A stretch of 9,615 nt of DNA from Pseudomonadota bacterium (lineage in GTDB: Bacteria > Pseudomonadota > Alphaproteobacteria > Parvibaculales > Parvibaculaceae): positions 1 through 9,615 of the forward strand of contig JAJXZC010000015.1 of the NCBI GenBank assembly GCA_021780275.1, given 5' to 3'. This document shows, in pieces, positions 1 to 6,673 of the stretch (the first letter of the stretch is position 1; the number at the start of each line of letters is the position of its first letter). The notes under the pieces were generated by a model. The model was not told the origin of the DNA. It saw nothing but the letters and a program-made list of their open reading frames with translations, and did no database searches. The translations under genes were made by a program, and so were the position numbers.

Positions 1-737
1 GAGATGTCGCGACCGATCATCATGCGGACCAGCGCATCGCGCGTCATGCCCTTTGCAGGCGACGTGCTCACCAGCTTGCCGTCCCGCAGCACGGTGATGC
101 GATCGCCGATGTCCATCGCCTCTTCCAGTGCATGGGAAATGAAAATGATGCCGGCGCCGCGCTCCTTCAGTGTCCTCAGGAGATGGAAGAGATGCTGCAT
201 TTCCTCCGGCGTAAGCGACGCCGTCGGTTCGTCGAAGATGAAGATCTGGGCGTTGTGCCGTACCGCCCGCACGATCTCGACCATCTGTCGTTTGGCGGTG
301 CCGAGATTTTCGACAAGCGCCAGCGGGTCGACGTTGAAATTCATCGACTGCAGCGACTGCGTCGCAGCGATATTGATCTTGCTGTAGACGGTGAAAAACC
401 TCTCCATCCCGAGTTCGAGATTCTGCGCAACCGTCATCGAGGGGACCAGACTGGATTCCTGATAGACCATGGCGACGCCGCCCTGCAGCGCCTCCTGCGG
501 CGAGTTGAATTCGACCTTGCTGCCGTTGATCAGATAGTCGCCCGACGTCAGCGTGATCGCGCCGGCGATCGCCTTGCACAACGTCGATTTGCCAGCGCCG
601 TTTTCGCCGAGCAAGGCGTGTATCTCGCCCGCGCGTAATTCGAAATCCACGCCGTCGATGGCGTGCAGTCCGCCGTAGACCTTGCTGCCCTTTACGATCT
701 GAAGCAGCGGAGCTTTGCTGTCGTTTTGCGGTTGCAT
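1..737 (-). CDS. CUT2-family sugar ABC transporter ATP-binding protein, partial (N-terminal half)
   Basis: This is the cytoplasmic ATPase that would power the sugar importer encoded just upstream. The frame is open from ATG 737 to the window edge, giving 245 residues with no stop; RbsA/MglA-type proteins are about 500 residues, so only the first nucleotide-binding domain is visible. Walker A is GENGAGKS at residues 44-51, the signature is a variant NLGTAKRQ at 144-151, Walker B ends in IFIFDE at 165-170, and the switch histidine is H202 in the ISHALEE stretch. The ATG lies 5 bases after the stop of the propeller gene. An AGAGG Shine-Dalgarno (748-752) sits inside the end of that gene, so the two are probably co-translated. 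The signature departs from the more usual LS-x-AQ-Q form seen in the other ATPase of this window, but the QMVEI that follows is typical of the family. Family is certain; the substrate is not readable from this protein. Confidence 0.93.
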   Translation of the reverse strand, partial: MQPQNDSKAPLLQIVKGSKVYGGLHAIDGVDFELRAGEIHALLGENGAGKSTLCKAIAGAITLTSGDYLINGSKVEFNSPQEALQGGVAMVYQESSLVPSMTVAQNLELGMERFFTVYSKINIAATQSLQSMNFNVDPLALVENLGTAKRQMVEIVRAVRHNAQIFIFDEPTASLTPEEMQHLFHLLRTLKERGAGIIFISHALEEAMDIGDRITVLRDGKLVSTSPAKGMTRDALVRMMIGRDI

Positions 738-742
738 CGTAA

Positions 743-1864
743 TCAAACCTCTTTCGCGTCGCTCGCGGATGTCGGCAATACGACCAGGCAGTTGCGTCCC
801 TTTGACGCCGCAAGCACCTGCTCGCCGACGACACTCACCGCGGTGACACCGTGGATGCGCCCATCGACCCGGCTATGCAGGCTCTCGGTCGCTTCTCCGT
901 GGCCATCGAGGTGCGCGACAAGGCCATAGGAGCGCGGCGGCGCCCAGGGTTTCTGGATGCCGAGCTTCTTGATGCGGCCAATTTGCGTCGGCTCGCGATA
1001 GTTGAAGCGGCCGTCCAGCATCGGACCGATCCACAATTCCGGCGGCACCGTCTTCATCATCGCCTCGCAGAATTCGCGCTCGCGCAGCACGAATTCGGTA
1101 AGCTGGGTGCGGACGCCGAAAAAAGCCATCCAGTAGTCGCCCACTCCGCCGCGGACGATACGGCTCGGGTAGCCCGCGTAGTTCTTGACGATAACGCGCT
1201 GCCGATTGCCGACGCGTGAGAATGCCGTCAATCGGTGCGCCCAGGACTCGCCGACCCAGACCTCCTTGCCGTCGTGCGAGACGACGACCCCCGACGGCCA
1301 CGCCAGTTTGTCCGCGCGTACCTGCGCATCGCTCAAATCCGGCCCGCAGGATATCAGTCGACCGGAGGCCGCACGGTTCTGCATGAGGTCGGTCAACCAT
1401 AGCTCGGGCGGATTGGCGCGCGACCCGTCCGTCGCGTAGATGGTGCCGTCCGCCGCAACGGTTACCGAGGTGGGACACGCGATCGGTTCGCCGCCGGCGT
1501 TTTCGAGCCTTCCGACGGCGACTCCAGCGGAAGAAAGGGCGACGAGCCCCTGCTTCGAGATGCACGCGATCAGACGCCCGTCGGCGGTCCAGGCGAGACC
1601 GCCGACCGGCGATGCAAAGCTCGCGAAAACTGTGCGCCGGGCGAAATCGTCGCCGGCACACCGGATGATCGCGGCGCCGCTTGAGACATACAACGCTCCG
1701 TCCGGACCGAGCGCCAGGTCGTCGGGACACTCGATCTCCTTGCCGAGTTGCCGCGCGAGGTCCAGGCGTTGGTTGGGCGAAAACGCGCCGTCGAGCACCG
1801 GGATCGCGTGAAGCTCACGATTGGGAAACAGTACACGGTCGATGATATCGCCAACGAGGGACAT
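743..1864 (-). CDS. Free-standing SMP-30/strictosidine-synthase-like beta-propeller protein, probably non-catalytic
   Basis: The 373-residue protein has no signal peptide or membrane segment, so it should be cytoplasmic. Repeated blade motifs of the type (P/A)DG-x-(L/I)Y or HDGK-x-(V/L)W are seen near residues 54-59, 94-99, 138-143 and 196-203, which fits a six-bladed propeller. It aligns along its length with the C-terminal domain of the upstream fusion protein: both share a GRLI stretch, a SHDGK blade, a GY..I..YW.AF.G.R segment and a PP-E/D-W motif. At the positions where SMP-30 enzymes bind divalent metal it has D48 (usually E), S191 in WPSG (usually N) and S234 in GYPSR (usually D). The usual N/D-D pair before the DLDVAPDG-like blade is T132-S133. 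Lactonase activity is therefore doubtful, and a binding, scaffolding or regulatory role is more likely. The ATG follows the preceding TAG after one base, with GGGGAG (1874-1879) 9 bases upstream. The ATPase gene follows after 5 bases. Confidence 0.85.
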   Translation of the reverse strand: MSLVGDIIDRVLFPNRELHAIPVLDGAFSPNQRLDLARQLGKEIECPDDLALGPDGALYVSSGAAIIRCAGDDFARRTVFASFASPVGGLAWTADGRLIACISKQGLVALSSAGVAVGRLENAGGEPIACPTSVTVAADGTIYATDGSRANPPELWLTDLMQNRAASGRLISCGPDLSDAQVRADKLAWPSGVVVSHDGKEVWVGESWAHRLTAFSRVGNRQRVIVKNYAGYPSRIVRGGVGDYWMAFFGVRTQLTEFVLREREFCEAMMKTVPPELWIGPMLDGRFNYREPTQIGRIKKLGIQKPWAPPRSYGLVAHLDGHGEATESLHSRVDGRIHGVTAVSVVGEQVLAASKGRNCLVVLPTSASDAKEV

Positions 1865-1865
1865 T

Positions 1866-3977
1866 CTAGGCCGCTCCCCAGTACGATTTATGCGATTCCC
1901 ACGCCGGGTCCGCGTCGGGGAGCCTGATCCGGCCGATGCGGTTGTTCTCGAGACCGCCGATATAAAGATAGCCCTTATGCTCGCGGACAGACGTGATGGT
2001 GGGATGGGACTTGCCGCCCGGATCCCACAGCGACTCGGTGACGGTGCCGTTGTCGTCGAATTTGATCACGCAGCCGTAATTGATGCCCGGGCATAACCAT
2101 TCGTCCGGCGGGATCTGCTTGACCATCCGGATGCGAAAGCCGGGATTGGCCATCGCAAGGTCATAGACGGGAGAGCGAAGGCCGACGAAAGCAAGCCAGT
2201 ACTTGCCGTCCGACGAGCGATTGATGTTGTCACAGTAGCCCGGCAGGTTGTCGATCAGCACTTCGCAGGTGCCCGCCTTCTCGGTTGCGATCCAGTAGCG
2301 ATAGATCCGGCAGAGCCAGGTACTCGCCCACAACACCGACTTGCCGTCGTGGGAAATGCAGACTCCGTTCGGAAACGTGAGATTCTTCAGAATCGTCCGT
2401 GTCTCGCCGGTCGCCGGATCGTGGCAGATCAGGCGTCCATTGCCGCGCCCCTCGAAACCGTCGAGCGCCCAGTCGGTCAACTCGTAGCGCGTGGTGGCTT
2501 CGCTGAAATAGATCTTGCCGTCGGGCGCAACGTCGAGGTCGTCAGCCAGATAGAGACGGGAATCGTCCTTGAGACGGGTACGTGTCCGATTGGTGCGGTC
2601 GGTCACCTTGAAGACGGTGCGATCGGGCTTTACGCCGTAGACGCCCATGCCCGCGATACAGACGAGCAGGTTTTGCTCGCGGTCGAAAGCGAGGCCGAGC
2701 GGCCGGCCGCCGATGCGGGCAAATTCTTCGCGTCCCGTATAGTCAGGCGCCCGGAAGCGAATGATCGAGCCATTGCGGTTAACGGTATAGAGGTTGTCCT
2801 GGCGGTCGAGAATAATGTCCTCTGGTCCCTCGATCTGATTGAGCGCGATGGGCTCGGCGTCGCGCAGACGGTCGTTTTCGGCGAACACCGTGCCGCTGTC
2901 GCGCGCGATCGACGGCGGCGGCTGGAAATCGACCCAGCTCGGCACGACGTAGACCTTCTGCAGCACCTTTCCCTTGTTCTTGACCCATTTGACATTAAAG
3001 CCGACGGCGACGAGAAGAATGATGCCGATGATCGCGGTCGTTAAATTTCCGGAGACGCCGGTCTGCACCAGACCGCTGATCAGCATGAAAATGATCGCCG
3101 CGCCCATCATCGCCCGGGCGATCGTTCCCCGCCCGCCGGCGAGACTGATGCCGCCGAGAACGACCGCGGCGAGCGCATTGATTTCCCACCCGCCACCGGT
3201 GTCGGTCCCCGAGCTGTTCTGCCGGGCGGCGTAGAAGATGCCTGCCAGCGCCGTCAGAGTTCCCGAGATCACGTAGGCCGAAAACAGCGCCCATTTGACG
3301 TTAACGCCGGCGTGCCGCGCGGCCTTCCGGCTCGAGCCGACGGCCATGATGTGCACGCCGGGACGGGCCCGGGTCAGGAAGAAATGCGTCGCGACGGCAA
3401 CGACGATCAATACCGCCATGTTGGTCGGGACGCCGAGAATGGTGCCTCCGCCCATGAAGTCCCAAACCGAGCTGTCGCTGTTGATGCTGGCGAGTTGGTC
3501 GGTGAAGGCAGCGGTCACCTTGTTGTAGGCGGCGCGCACGATGATGAGAACGACGAGCGTGGTCAGGAAGGGACGCGTCTTGCCATAGGCGATCATGCCC
3601 CCATTAATCGCGCCCATCAGGGCCCCGAACAAAAGCACCGCGACGATCATCACCGGCAGCGGCAGGCCCAGGATCAGAAAGACATAGAGGGCGAGAAAAT
3701 TCGACATCGCGAACACGGAGCCGACCGACAGATCGATGCCGCCGGACAGCACCGAGAACGCCATCGCGATCGCCACCATTCCTTGTTCAGCAAAATTGAG
3801 CATCAACTGCTGCAGATTGCCGAGCGCCATGTACTTCGGAATCGTCAAGGCGAAAGCCAGAAAGACGGCGATCATCAGCGTGAACGGAATGATCGGCTCC
3901 ATCCACCGCTTCTCCAGCAGTTCGCCCAGAAACAACTGCGGTGAATTGCGGTGCCAAAAACGCTGTAAGCTCTTCAT
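1866..3977 (-). CDS. CUT2 ABC permease fused to a C-terminal strictosidine-synthase/SMP-30-like beta-propeller
   Basis: The 703-residue product is about twice the length of an RbsC-type permease. Residues 1 to about 335 form a complete CUT2 permease (BPD_transp_2 type): several hydrophobic segments, the GGIDLSVGS motif at 79-87, the cytoplasmic coupling-loop stretch VGSSRKAARHAGV at 213-225, and the AVVLGGISLAGGRGT region at 271-285. A basic, proline-containing linker (about 331-375) leads to a propeller at about 376-690. The propeller keeps GPED (E386), ADDLDVAPDG (D479, D480), FPNG (N537) and GYCDN (D583), which match the metal- and substrate-site positions of SMP-30 lactonases. A strictosidine-synthase-type stretch, GFEGRGNGRLI, covers 507-517. 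RbsC is reported to have a cytoplasmic C-terminus, so the propeller should hang on the inner face. The start ATG at 3977 has two AGG half-sites 4 and 8 bases upstream. There is no stop, frameshift signal or strong internal start at the junction. Possible roles are hydrolysis of a lactone on entry, or substrate sensing. Domain calls are confident; the function is inferred. Confidence 0.92.
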   Translation of the reverse strand: MKSLQRFWHRNSPQLFLGELLEKRWMEPIIPFTLMIAVFLAFALTIPKYMALGNLQQLMLNFAEQGMVAIAMAFSVLSGGIDLSVGSVFAMSNFLALYVFLILGLPLPVMIVAVLLFGALMGAINGGMIAYGKTRPFLTTLVVLIIVRAAYNKVTAAFTDQLASINSDSSVWDFMGGGTILGVPTNMAVLIVVAVATHFFLTRARPGVHIMAVGSSRKAARHAGVNVKWALFSAYVISGTLTALAGIFYAARQNSSGTDTGGGWEINALAAVVLGGISLAGGRGTIARAMMGAAIIFMLISGLVQTGVSGNLTTAIIGIILLVAVGFNVKWVKNKGKVLQKVYVVPSWVDFQPPPSIARDSGTVFAENDRLRDAEPIALNQIEGPEDIILDRQDNLYTVNRNGSIIRFRAPDYTGREEFARIGGRPLGLAFDREQNLLVCIAGMGVYGVKPDRTVFKVTDRTNRTRTRLKDDSRLYLADDLDVAPDGKIYFSEATTRYELTDWALDGFEGRGNGRLICHDPATGETRTILKNLTFPNGVCISHDGKSVLWASTWLCRIYRYWIATEKAGTCEVLIDNLPGYCDNINRSSDGKYWLAFVGLRSPVYDLAMANPGFRIRMVKQIPPDEWLCPGINYGCVIKFDDNGTVTESLWDPGGKSHPTITSVREHKGYLYIGGLENNRIGRIRLPDADPAWESHKSYWGAA

Positions 3978-4045
3978 CCGACCTGCCTGAATTCCATTTC
4001 AATCCGATGCCCGCGCCTTCGCGCGCGCGAGCCTCGCCGTGACCG

Positions 4046-4104
4046 ACGGCTTTCGTCAGCCGTTCGAGGGCGGCGTCCGCGCCGAAACGCGACCGCCGCC
4101 GCCC
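4046..4104 (-). other. Intercistronic stem-loops after the binding-protein gene
   Basis: Between the binding-protein stop (4109) and permease B (3977) lie two inverted repeats. The stronger begins 4 bases after the stop: GGGCGGCG (4068-4075) pairs with CGCCGCCC (4097-4104), and a smaller CGCG/CGCG stem lies inside its loop. The second pairs ACGGCT (4046-4051) with AGCCGT (4058-4063) around a 6-base loop. Neither is followed by a T-run in the direction of transcription, so these do not look like classical intrinsic terminators. In sugar ABC operons such hairpins often protect the binding-protein message and lower expression of the membrane genes. That role is inferred here from position only. 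Confidence 0.55.
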
Positions 4105-4108
4105 TGCG

Positions 4109-5134
4109 CTATTTGGCATCCTTCGGAACGGTGAAGCAGTAGGCGCGATCGTCCTTGCTGTTCACCCAGGCCGGAGCGGTGTAGTAGGCGATGCGCTTGG
4201 TTCCCGGCTTGTCGCCGCTCTGCAGCAGACCGATGACCGCGTCGGCGATGGCTTCACCCTGCGTGTCGGCGCGGTAGGAAAGGTTGCGATAGAAGCCGCC
4301 CTGCTCGAGCAGGTCGCAATCGGCCGGCTGGCCGTCGCTGGCCACATAGATCTTCGTGGTAGCGGACTTGCCGGCGGCCTTGATCACCTGCACGGCGCCT
4401 GCGGCCTGCGGGCCCCAGACGCTCAGTATGCCGCAGAGATTGGGATGCTGTTGCAGCACCGTCGAGGTGATTTCGCCGGCCTTGTTGGCGTCCCAGCTCG
4501 TCGGCTGTGACGAGACGACCTTGATCGACGGATCGGTCTTGAAGACTTCCATCGCGCCATTCTTCATGTCCAGCGAATAGGCAGCGGTCGCTTCACCTTC
4601 GAGGATCGAGATTTCGCCCGATCCCTTGCCGCCGCCGCAATCCCCGATCATGCTCTTCGCGAGGCGGCGACCCATATCCTTGGCGTCAACACCGACATAA
4701 GCGTCGGTAAGCGTGTTTGAGGCCATGTTGACTTGAACAACATAGATGCCGGCCTCCATCGCCCGCTTCAGTTCCGTCGCAAGCAAGGTAACGTTCGGGT
4801 TCTGGACGACGAGCACGTCCGGATGTTCGTTGATCAGTGCGCTCACTGCCTGCAACTGCACGTCAGACTTGAAGTTTGCGTCGCGCACCTCGAACTTCAT
4901 GCCGTAATCGTCGAAATGCGCCTTCATCACCCGCGTCCATTCGGACTCAAGCACGCCGAGCCATACCGGCGCCCAGGCCACCGTCTTGCCCTTCAACGCC
5001 TTGTCGAACTGCGCGCGCAGTTCCTCGCGTGCCTCGGCGGCCTTCGAAGGCGTCGCCGCGATCACGGTCAGAGCGGCGATCGACACGGCGACGCCCCACC
5101 GCAGACGCTTCTTCAATCTTGACGCTTTGCTCAT
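4109..5134 (-). CDS. Periplasmic sugar-binding protein of a CUT2 ABC transporter (RbsB-like, Peripla_BP_4 type)
   Basis: This is the solute receptor of the importer. With the start chosen here it is 341 residues. A basic N-terminus (KASRLKKRLR), a hydrophobic core at about 13-27 and an A-x-A-like cleavage site near residues 31-35 make a Sec signal peptide. The mature part shows the two-lobed fold of the family: a TVAWAPVW first strand, the DVLVVQNPN stretch at 106-114, a YVGVDAKDMGRRLAKSM helix region at 146-162, and the ASDGQPADCDLLEQGG segment at 265-280. The segment where relatives usually read ND-x-x-A-x-GA is WGPQAAGA (240-247), so the ligand pocket is not that of a standard ribose binder. 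There are four cysteines (166, 234, 273, 333), which is unusual for the family and could form disulfides. An ATG 12 bases earlier (5146) is in frame but has no Shine-Dalgarno. Permease A lies about 60 bases upstream and permease B about 130 bases downstream. Confidence 0.92.
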   Translation of the reverse strand: MSKASRLKKRLRWGVAVSIAALTVIAATPSKAAEAREELRAQFDKALKGKTVAWAPVWLGVLESEWTRVMKAHFDDYGMKFEVRDANFKSDVQLQAVSALINEHPDVLVVQNPNVTLLATELKRAMEAGIYVVQVNMASNTLTDAYVGVDAKDMGRRLAKSMIGDCGGGKGSGEISILEGEATAAYSLDMKNGAMEVFKTDPSIKVVSSQPTSWDANKAGEITSTVLQQHPNLCGILSVWGPQAAGAVQVIKAAGKSATTKIYVASDGQPADCDLLEQGGFYRNLSYRADTQGEAIADAVIGLLQSGDKPGTKRIAYYTAPAWVNSKDDRAYCFTVPKDAK

Positions 5135-5139
5135 CGCTT

Positions 5140-5144
5140 CCTCC
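5140..5144 (-). promoter_or_regulatory. Ribosome-binding site that fixes the binding-protein start
   Basis: A perfect GGAGG lies 5 bases before ATG 5134. It overlaps the alternative upstream ATG at 5146-5144, which itself has only CACAAC-type sequence in front of it. This favours the 5134 start and gives a cleaner signal peptide beginning MSKASRLKK. Confidence 0.75.
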
Positions 5145-5195
5145 ATGTTGTGGCCGTTTATGGCCCTTGTTGACTTGAAAGTGCTTCAGGCGCCG

Positions 5196-6185
5196 CTAGT
5201 CCCCCTGTTTCGACGTCTCCTCGTCGCGCGGATGCAGGTAGGAATCGAGCACGATCGCGATCAACAGCACGATTCCCTTGATGATATTTTGAGTCTGGAC
5301 ATCCATGTCCATGATGGTCATGCCGTTCAGCAGCACGCCGATCAGCAGCGTGCCGACCACGACGCTCATGACGTTGCCGCGCCCGCCGACAAGGCTGACG
5401 CCGCCGAGCACAACCACCATGATGACGTCGAATATCAATGTGGATTCGGCGACCTGGAGATGCATCAGCGCCGTCTCCGCAATCATTACGACGCCGCCGA
5501 CATAGCCGATCCCGGCCGACAGCGCGTATTCAAGCATCGTGAGGGGACGTGTCGCGAGGCCCGTCAGTCGCGCAGCGTCGGGATTGTCCCCATGCGCGTA
5601 GATCGAGCGCCCGAGCACTGTCCGCGAAAGAAACAGGTGCAGGAGAATAGCCGCCGCGCCGAAGATCAGGATTGGCACCGGCACGCCATTCCAGATGTTG
5701 CCGCCCAGCTTCAGGAAGTCGTCATGGCCCCTGGCGAGATAGACGACATAGTGCTGGACAGCGGTTGACCGCGTGATACCGAGCACGGCGAGGCTCGAGG
5801 CGAGCGTCGTGAGCAACGGCGGCATTTCCACCACCGAAATCAGAAATCCGTTGAGAATGCCGATCACGATCGCAAGCACAAGGCCGATCAGCAGGGCCAG
5901 GCCGGTCGGATAGCCGGCATTCATTATGATGATTGCGATCGCGGTGGCAGCCGCGAAGGACGCGACCTGCGACAGGTCGAGTCCGCGCCCGATCACCACT
6001 ACCGCCATGCCCAGCGCAAGAATACCGAGAATCGAAATGTTGCGCGCGAGCGTAAACAGATTGCCGAGGGTAAGGAAACCATTCAGCGAGACGCTGAAGA
6101 CGACAATCAGGATAACGCACATCACCAGCACAGCCGTCGTCTGGCTCGGCCTGCGCAAACGCGCTGCTTCCCCGACTGGGGCCAT
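5196..6185 (-). CDS. CUT2-family sugar ABC transporter permease (permease A)
   Basis: The 329-residue inner-membrane protein matches the usual length of RbsC-type permeases and has the expected alternation of long hydrophobic segments (about 17-35, 52-66, 75-90, 95-120, 125-140, 168-187, 218-238, 250-265, 273-290, 302-315). The coupling-loop stretch HGDNPDAARLTGL is at 198-210 and the VVVLGGVSLVGGRGN region at 257-271. The membrane motif that normally reads GGIDLSVGS is GRGLDLSQVAS at 66-76, a clear divergence from both other permeases in the window. It is the first gene of the left operon. GGGAG (6194-6198) sits 8 bases before ATG 6185, and the putative operator-promoter region lies just upstream. 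It probably pairs with permease B, whose own motif is canonical, to form a heterodimeric channel. The family is certain; the substrate is unknown. Confidence 0.95.
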   Translation of the reverse strand: MAPVGEAARLRRPSQTTAVLVMCVILIVVFSVSLNGFLTLGNLFTLARNISILGILALGMAVVVIGRGLDLSQVASFAAATAIAIIIMNAGYPTGLALLIGLVLAIVIGILNGFLISVVEMPPLLTTLASSLAVLGITRSTAVQHYVVYLARGHDDFLKLGGNIWNGVPVPILIFGAAAILLHLFLSRTVLGRSIYAHGDNPDAARLTGLATRPLTMLEYALSAGIGYVGGVVMIAETALMHLQVAESTLIFDVIMVVVLGGVSLVGGRGNVMSVVVGTLLIGVLLNGMTIMDMDVQTQNIIKGIVLLIAIVLDSYLHPRDEETSKQGD

Positions 6186-6242
6186 GTCCGCTTCTCCCGT
6201 TTTGCCACAGCCTCTTCGCGGGCCTGGCGTTTTCTTTGGGCG

Positions 6243-6271
6243 ACGCTAATGTTTTTGGATTCATTCGTCAA
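6243..6271 (-). promoter_or_regulatory. Candidate promoter of the left operon
   Basis: On the minus strand a TTGACG box (6266-6271) matches the -35 consensus. The best -10 candidates at 16-17 bases spacing are TTAGCG or TAGCGT (6243-6249), which are weak. It lies about 60 bases before the permease A start in an AT-rich island and overlaps one copy of the TTGGATWCA motif, as expected for a repressible promoter. The -10 box is poor, so the exact start site is uncertain. TTGACG also occurs on the plus strand at 6307-6312, without a clear -10 and without a recognisable gene downstream. Confidence 0.35.
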
Positions 6272-6346
6272 TCTTTGTATCCAATATCTCGTAAAATACC
6301 CTATTTTTGACGGGAAATCCGAATTAATTGGCTATTTTGGATACAT
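6255..6346. promoter_or_regulatory. Three copies of a TTGGATWCA motif, putative operators
   Basis: The plus strand reads TTGGATTCAT at 6255-6264, TTGTATCCAA at 6275-6284 and TTGGATACAT at 6337-6346. The 9-mer TGTATCCAA (6276-6284) is the exact reverse complement of TTGGATACA (6337-6345), and the first copy differs from it by one base. Each copy also has partial internal dyad symmetry (TTG..CAA or TTG..CAT). Short palindromes of this kind resemble GntR-family operators, but this assignment is an inference from general knowledge and no regulator gene is in the window. Two copies flank the candidate -35 box, a layout that suits repression, and the third lies about 65 bases upstream. Confidence 0.5.
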
Positions 6347-6571
6347 ACGGATGCTTTGGAAGTGTTCGACGCTGCCGCGATCATGGCCGCGCTGATGATC
6401 GAAATCGCAGGTGAGAGGCTCCGACATCCGCCAACCTCCCGGCATGCGTCAGCGTCGTTTCTGCGTCGTCCGCATCCAAGCCCAGGCCCAGATGGAGCGC
6501 GACGCCGACCTGTTCTTTTATGCGCACGGAGGTCACGTCGCTTGCCCTTACGCGGTTCGGCTGCTGGCTGG

Positions 6572-6591
6572 AGACCGTGAGCTCACGGTCT
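6572..6591. repeat. Perfect 20-bp palindrome
   Basis: AGACCGTGAGCTCACGGTCT is its own reverse complement over all 20 bases; the symmetry stops abruptly on both sides. As RNA it would form an 8-bp stem with a 4-base loop. No T-run follows on either strand, so it is a poor intrinsic terminator. It lies about 80 bases past the stop of the right-block permease and about 385 bases before the left operon. It could be an operator for a dimeric protein or a 3' message-stabilising hairpin. Confidence 0.5.
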
Positions 6592-6673
6592 GATCGAACC
6601 GTGTCGTGCCAGTTCAGCGGTCGGATGGCAGACGGCGAAGCCTGTTCGGTTTCTCCGTATTTGGCAGCGCGGT

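Larger units (their letters stand above)
6186..6673. other. Intergenic region between the two transporter blocks
   Basis: This stretch of about 490 bases separates the end of the right-block permease from the first gene of the left operon. I see no convincing gene. On the minus strand a frame stays open from about 6686 to a stop at 6381-6383 but has no ATG; its first plausible start is GTG 6536, preceded by AAGGG, which would give 51 residues. On the plus strand a competing in-phase frame runs from GTG 6411 to 6593. Neither product is recognisable and third-position GC does not separate them, so one may be a decayed gene remnant. The part from about 6245 to 6350 is AT-rich and carries the repeated motif and promoter candidate listed separately. 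The part around 6572-6591 carries a palindrome. Confidence 0.6.

Noticed and set aside
2349..3044. Long plus-strand open frame opposite the fused permease-propeller gene
   Set aside because: It is in antisense register to a gene with clear domain motifs, has no recognisable domain, and such antisense frames are expected in GC-rich coding DNA.
3312..3944. Plus-strand open frame rich in His, Arg, Glu and Asp
   Set aside because: It is the antisense image of the hydrophobic permease domain and shows no domain of its own.
4046..4104. Rho-independent terminator between the binding protein and permease B
   Set aside because: The stems are strong, but no T-run follows in the direction of transcription and operon genes continue downstream.
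5135..5146. Upstream ATG at 5146 for the binding protein
   Set aside because: It has no Shine-Dalgarno; the perfect GGAGG overlaps this ATG and serves ATG 5134 instead.
4986..5768. Plus-strand open frame of 260 codons spanning the end of permease A and the start of the binding protein
   Set aside because: It runs antisense across two well-supported genes and their spacer. The His/Asp-rich composition is typical of the complement of membrane-protein codons.
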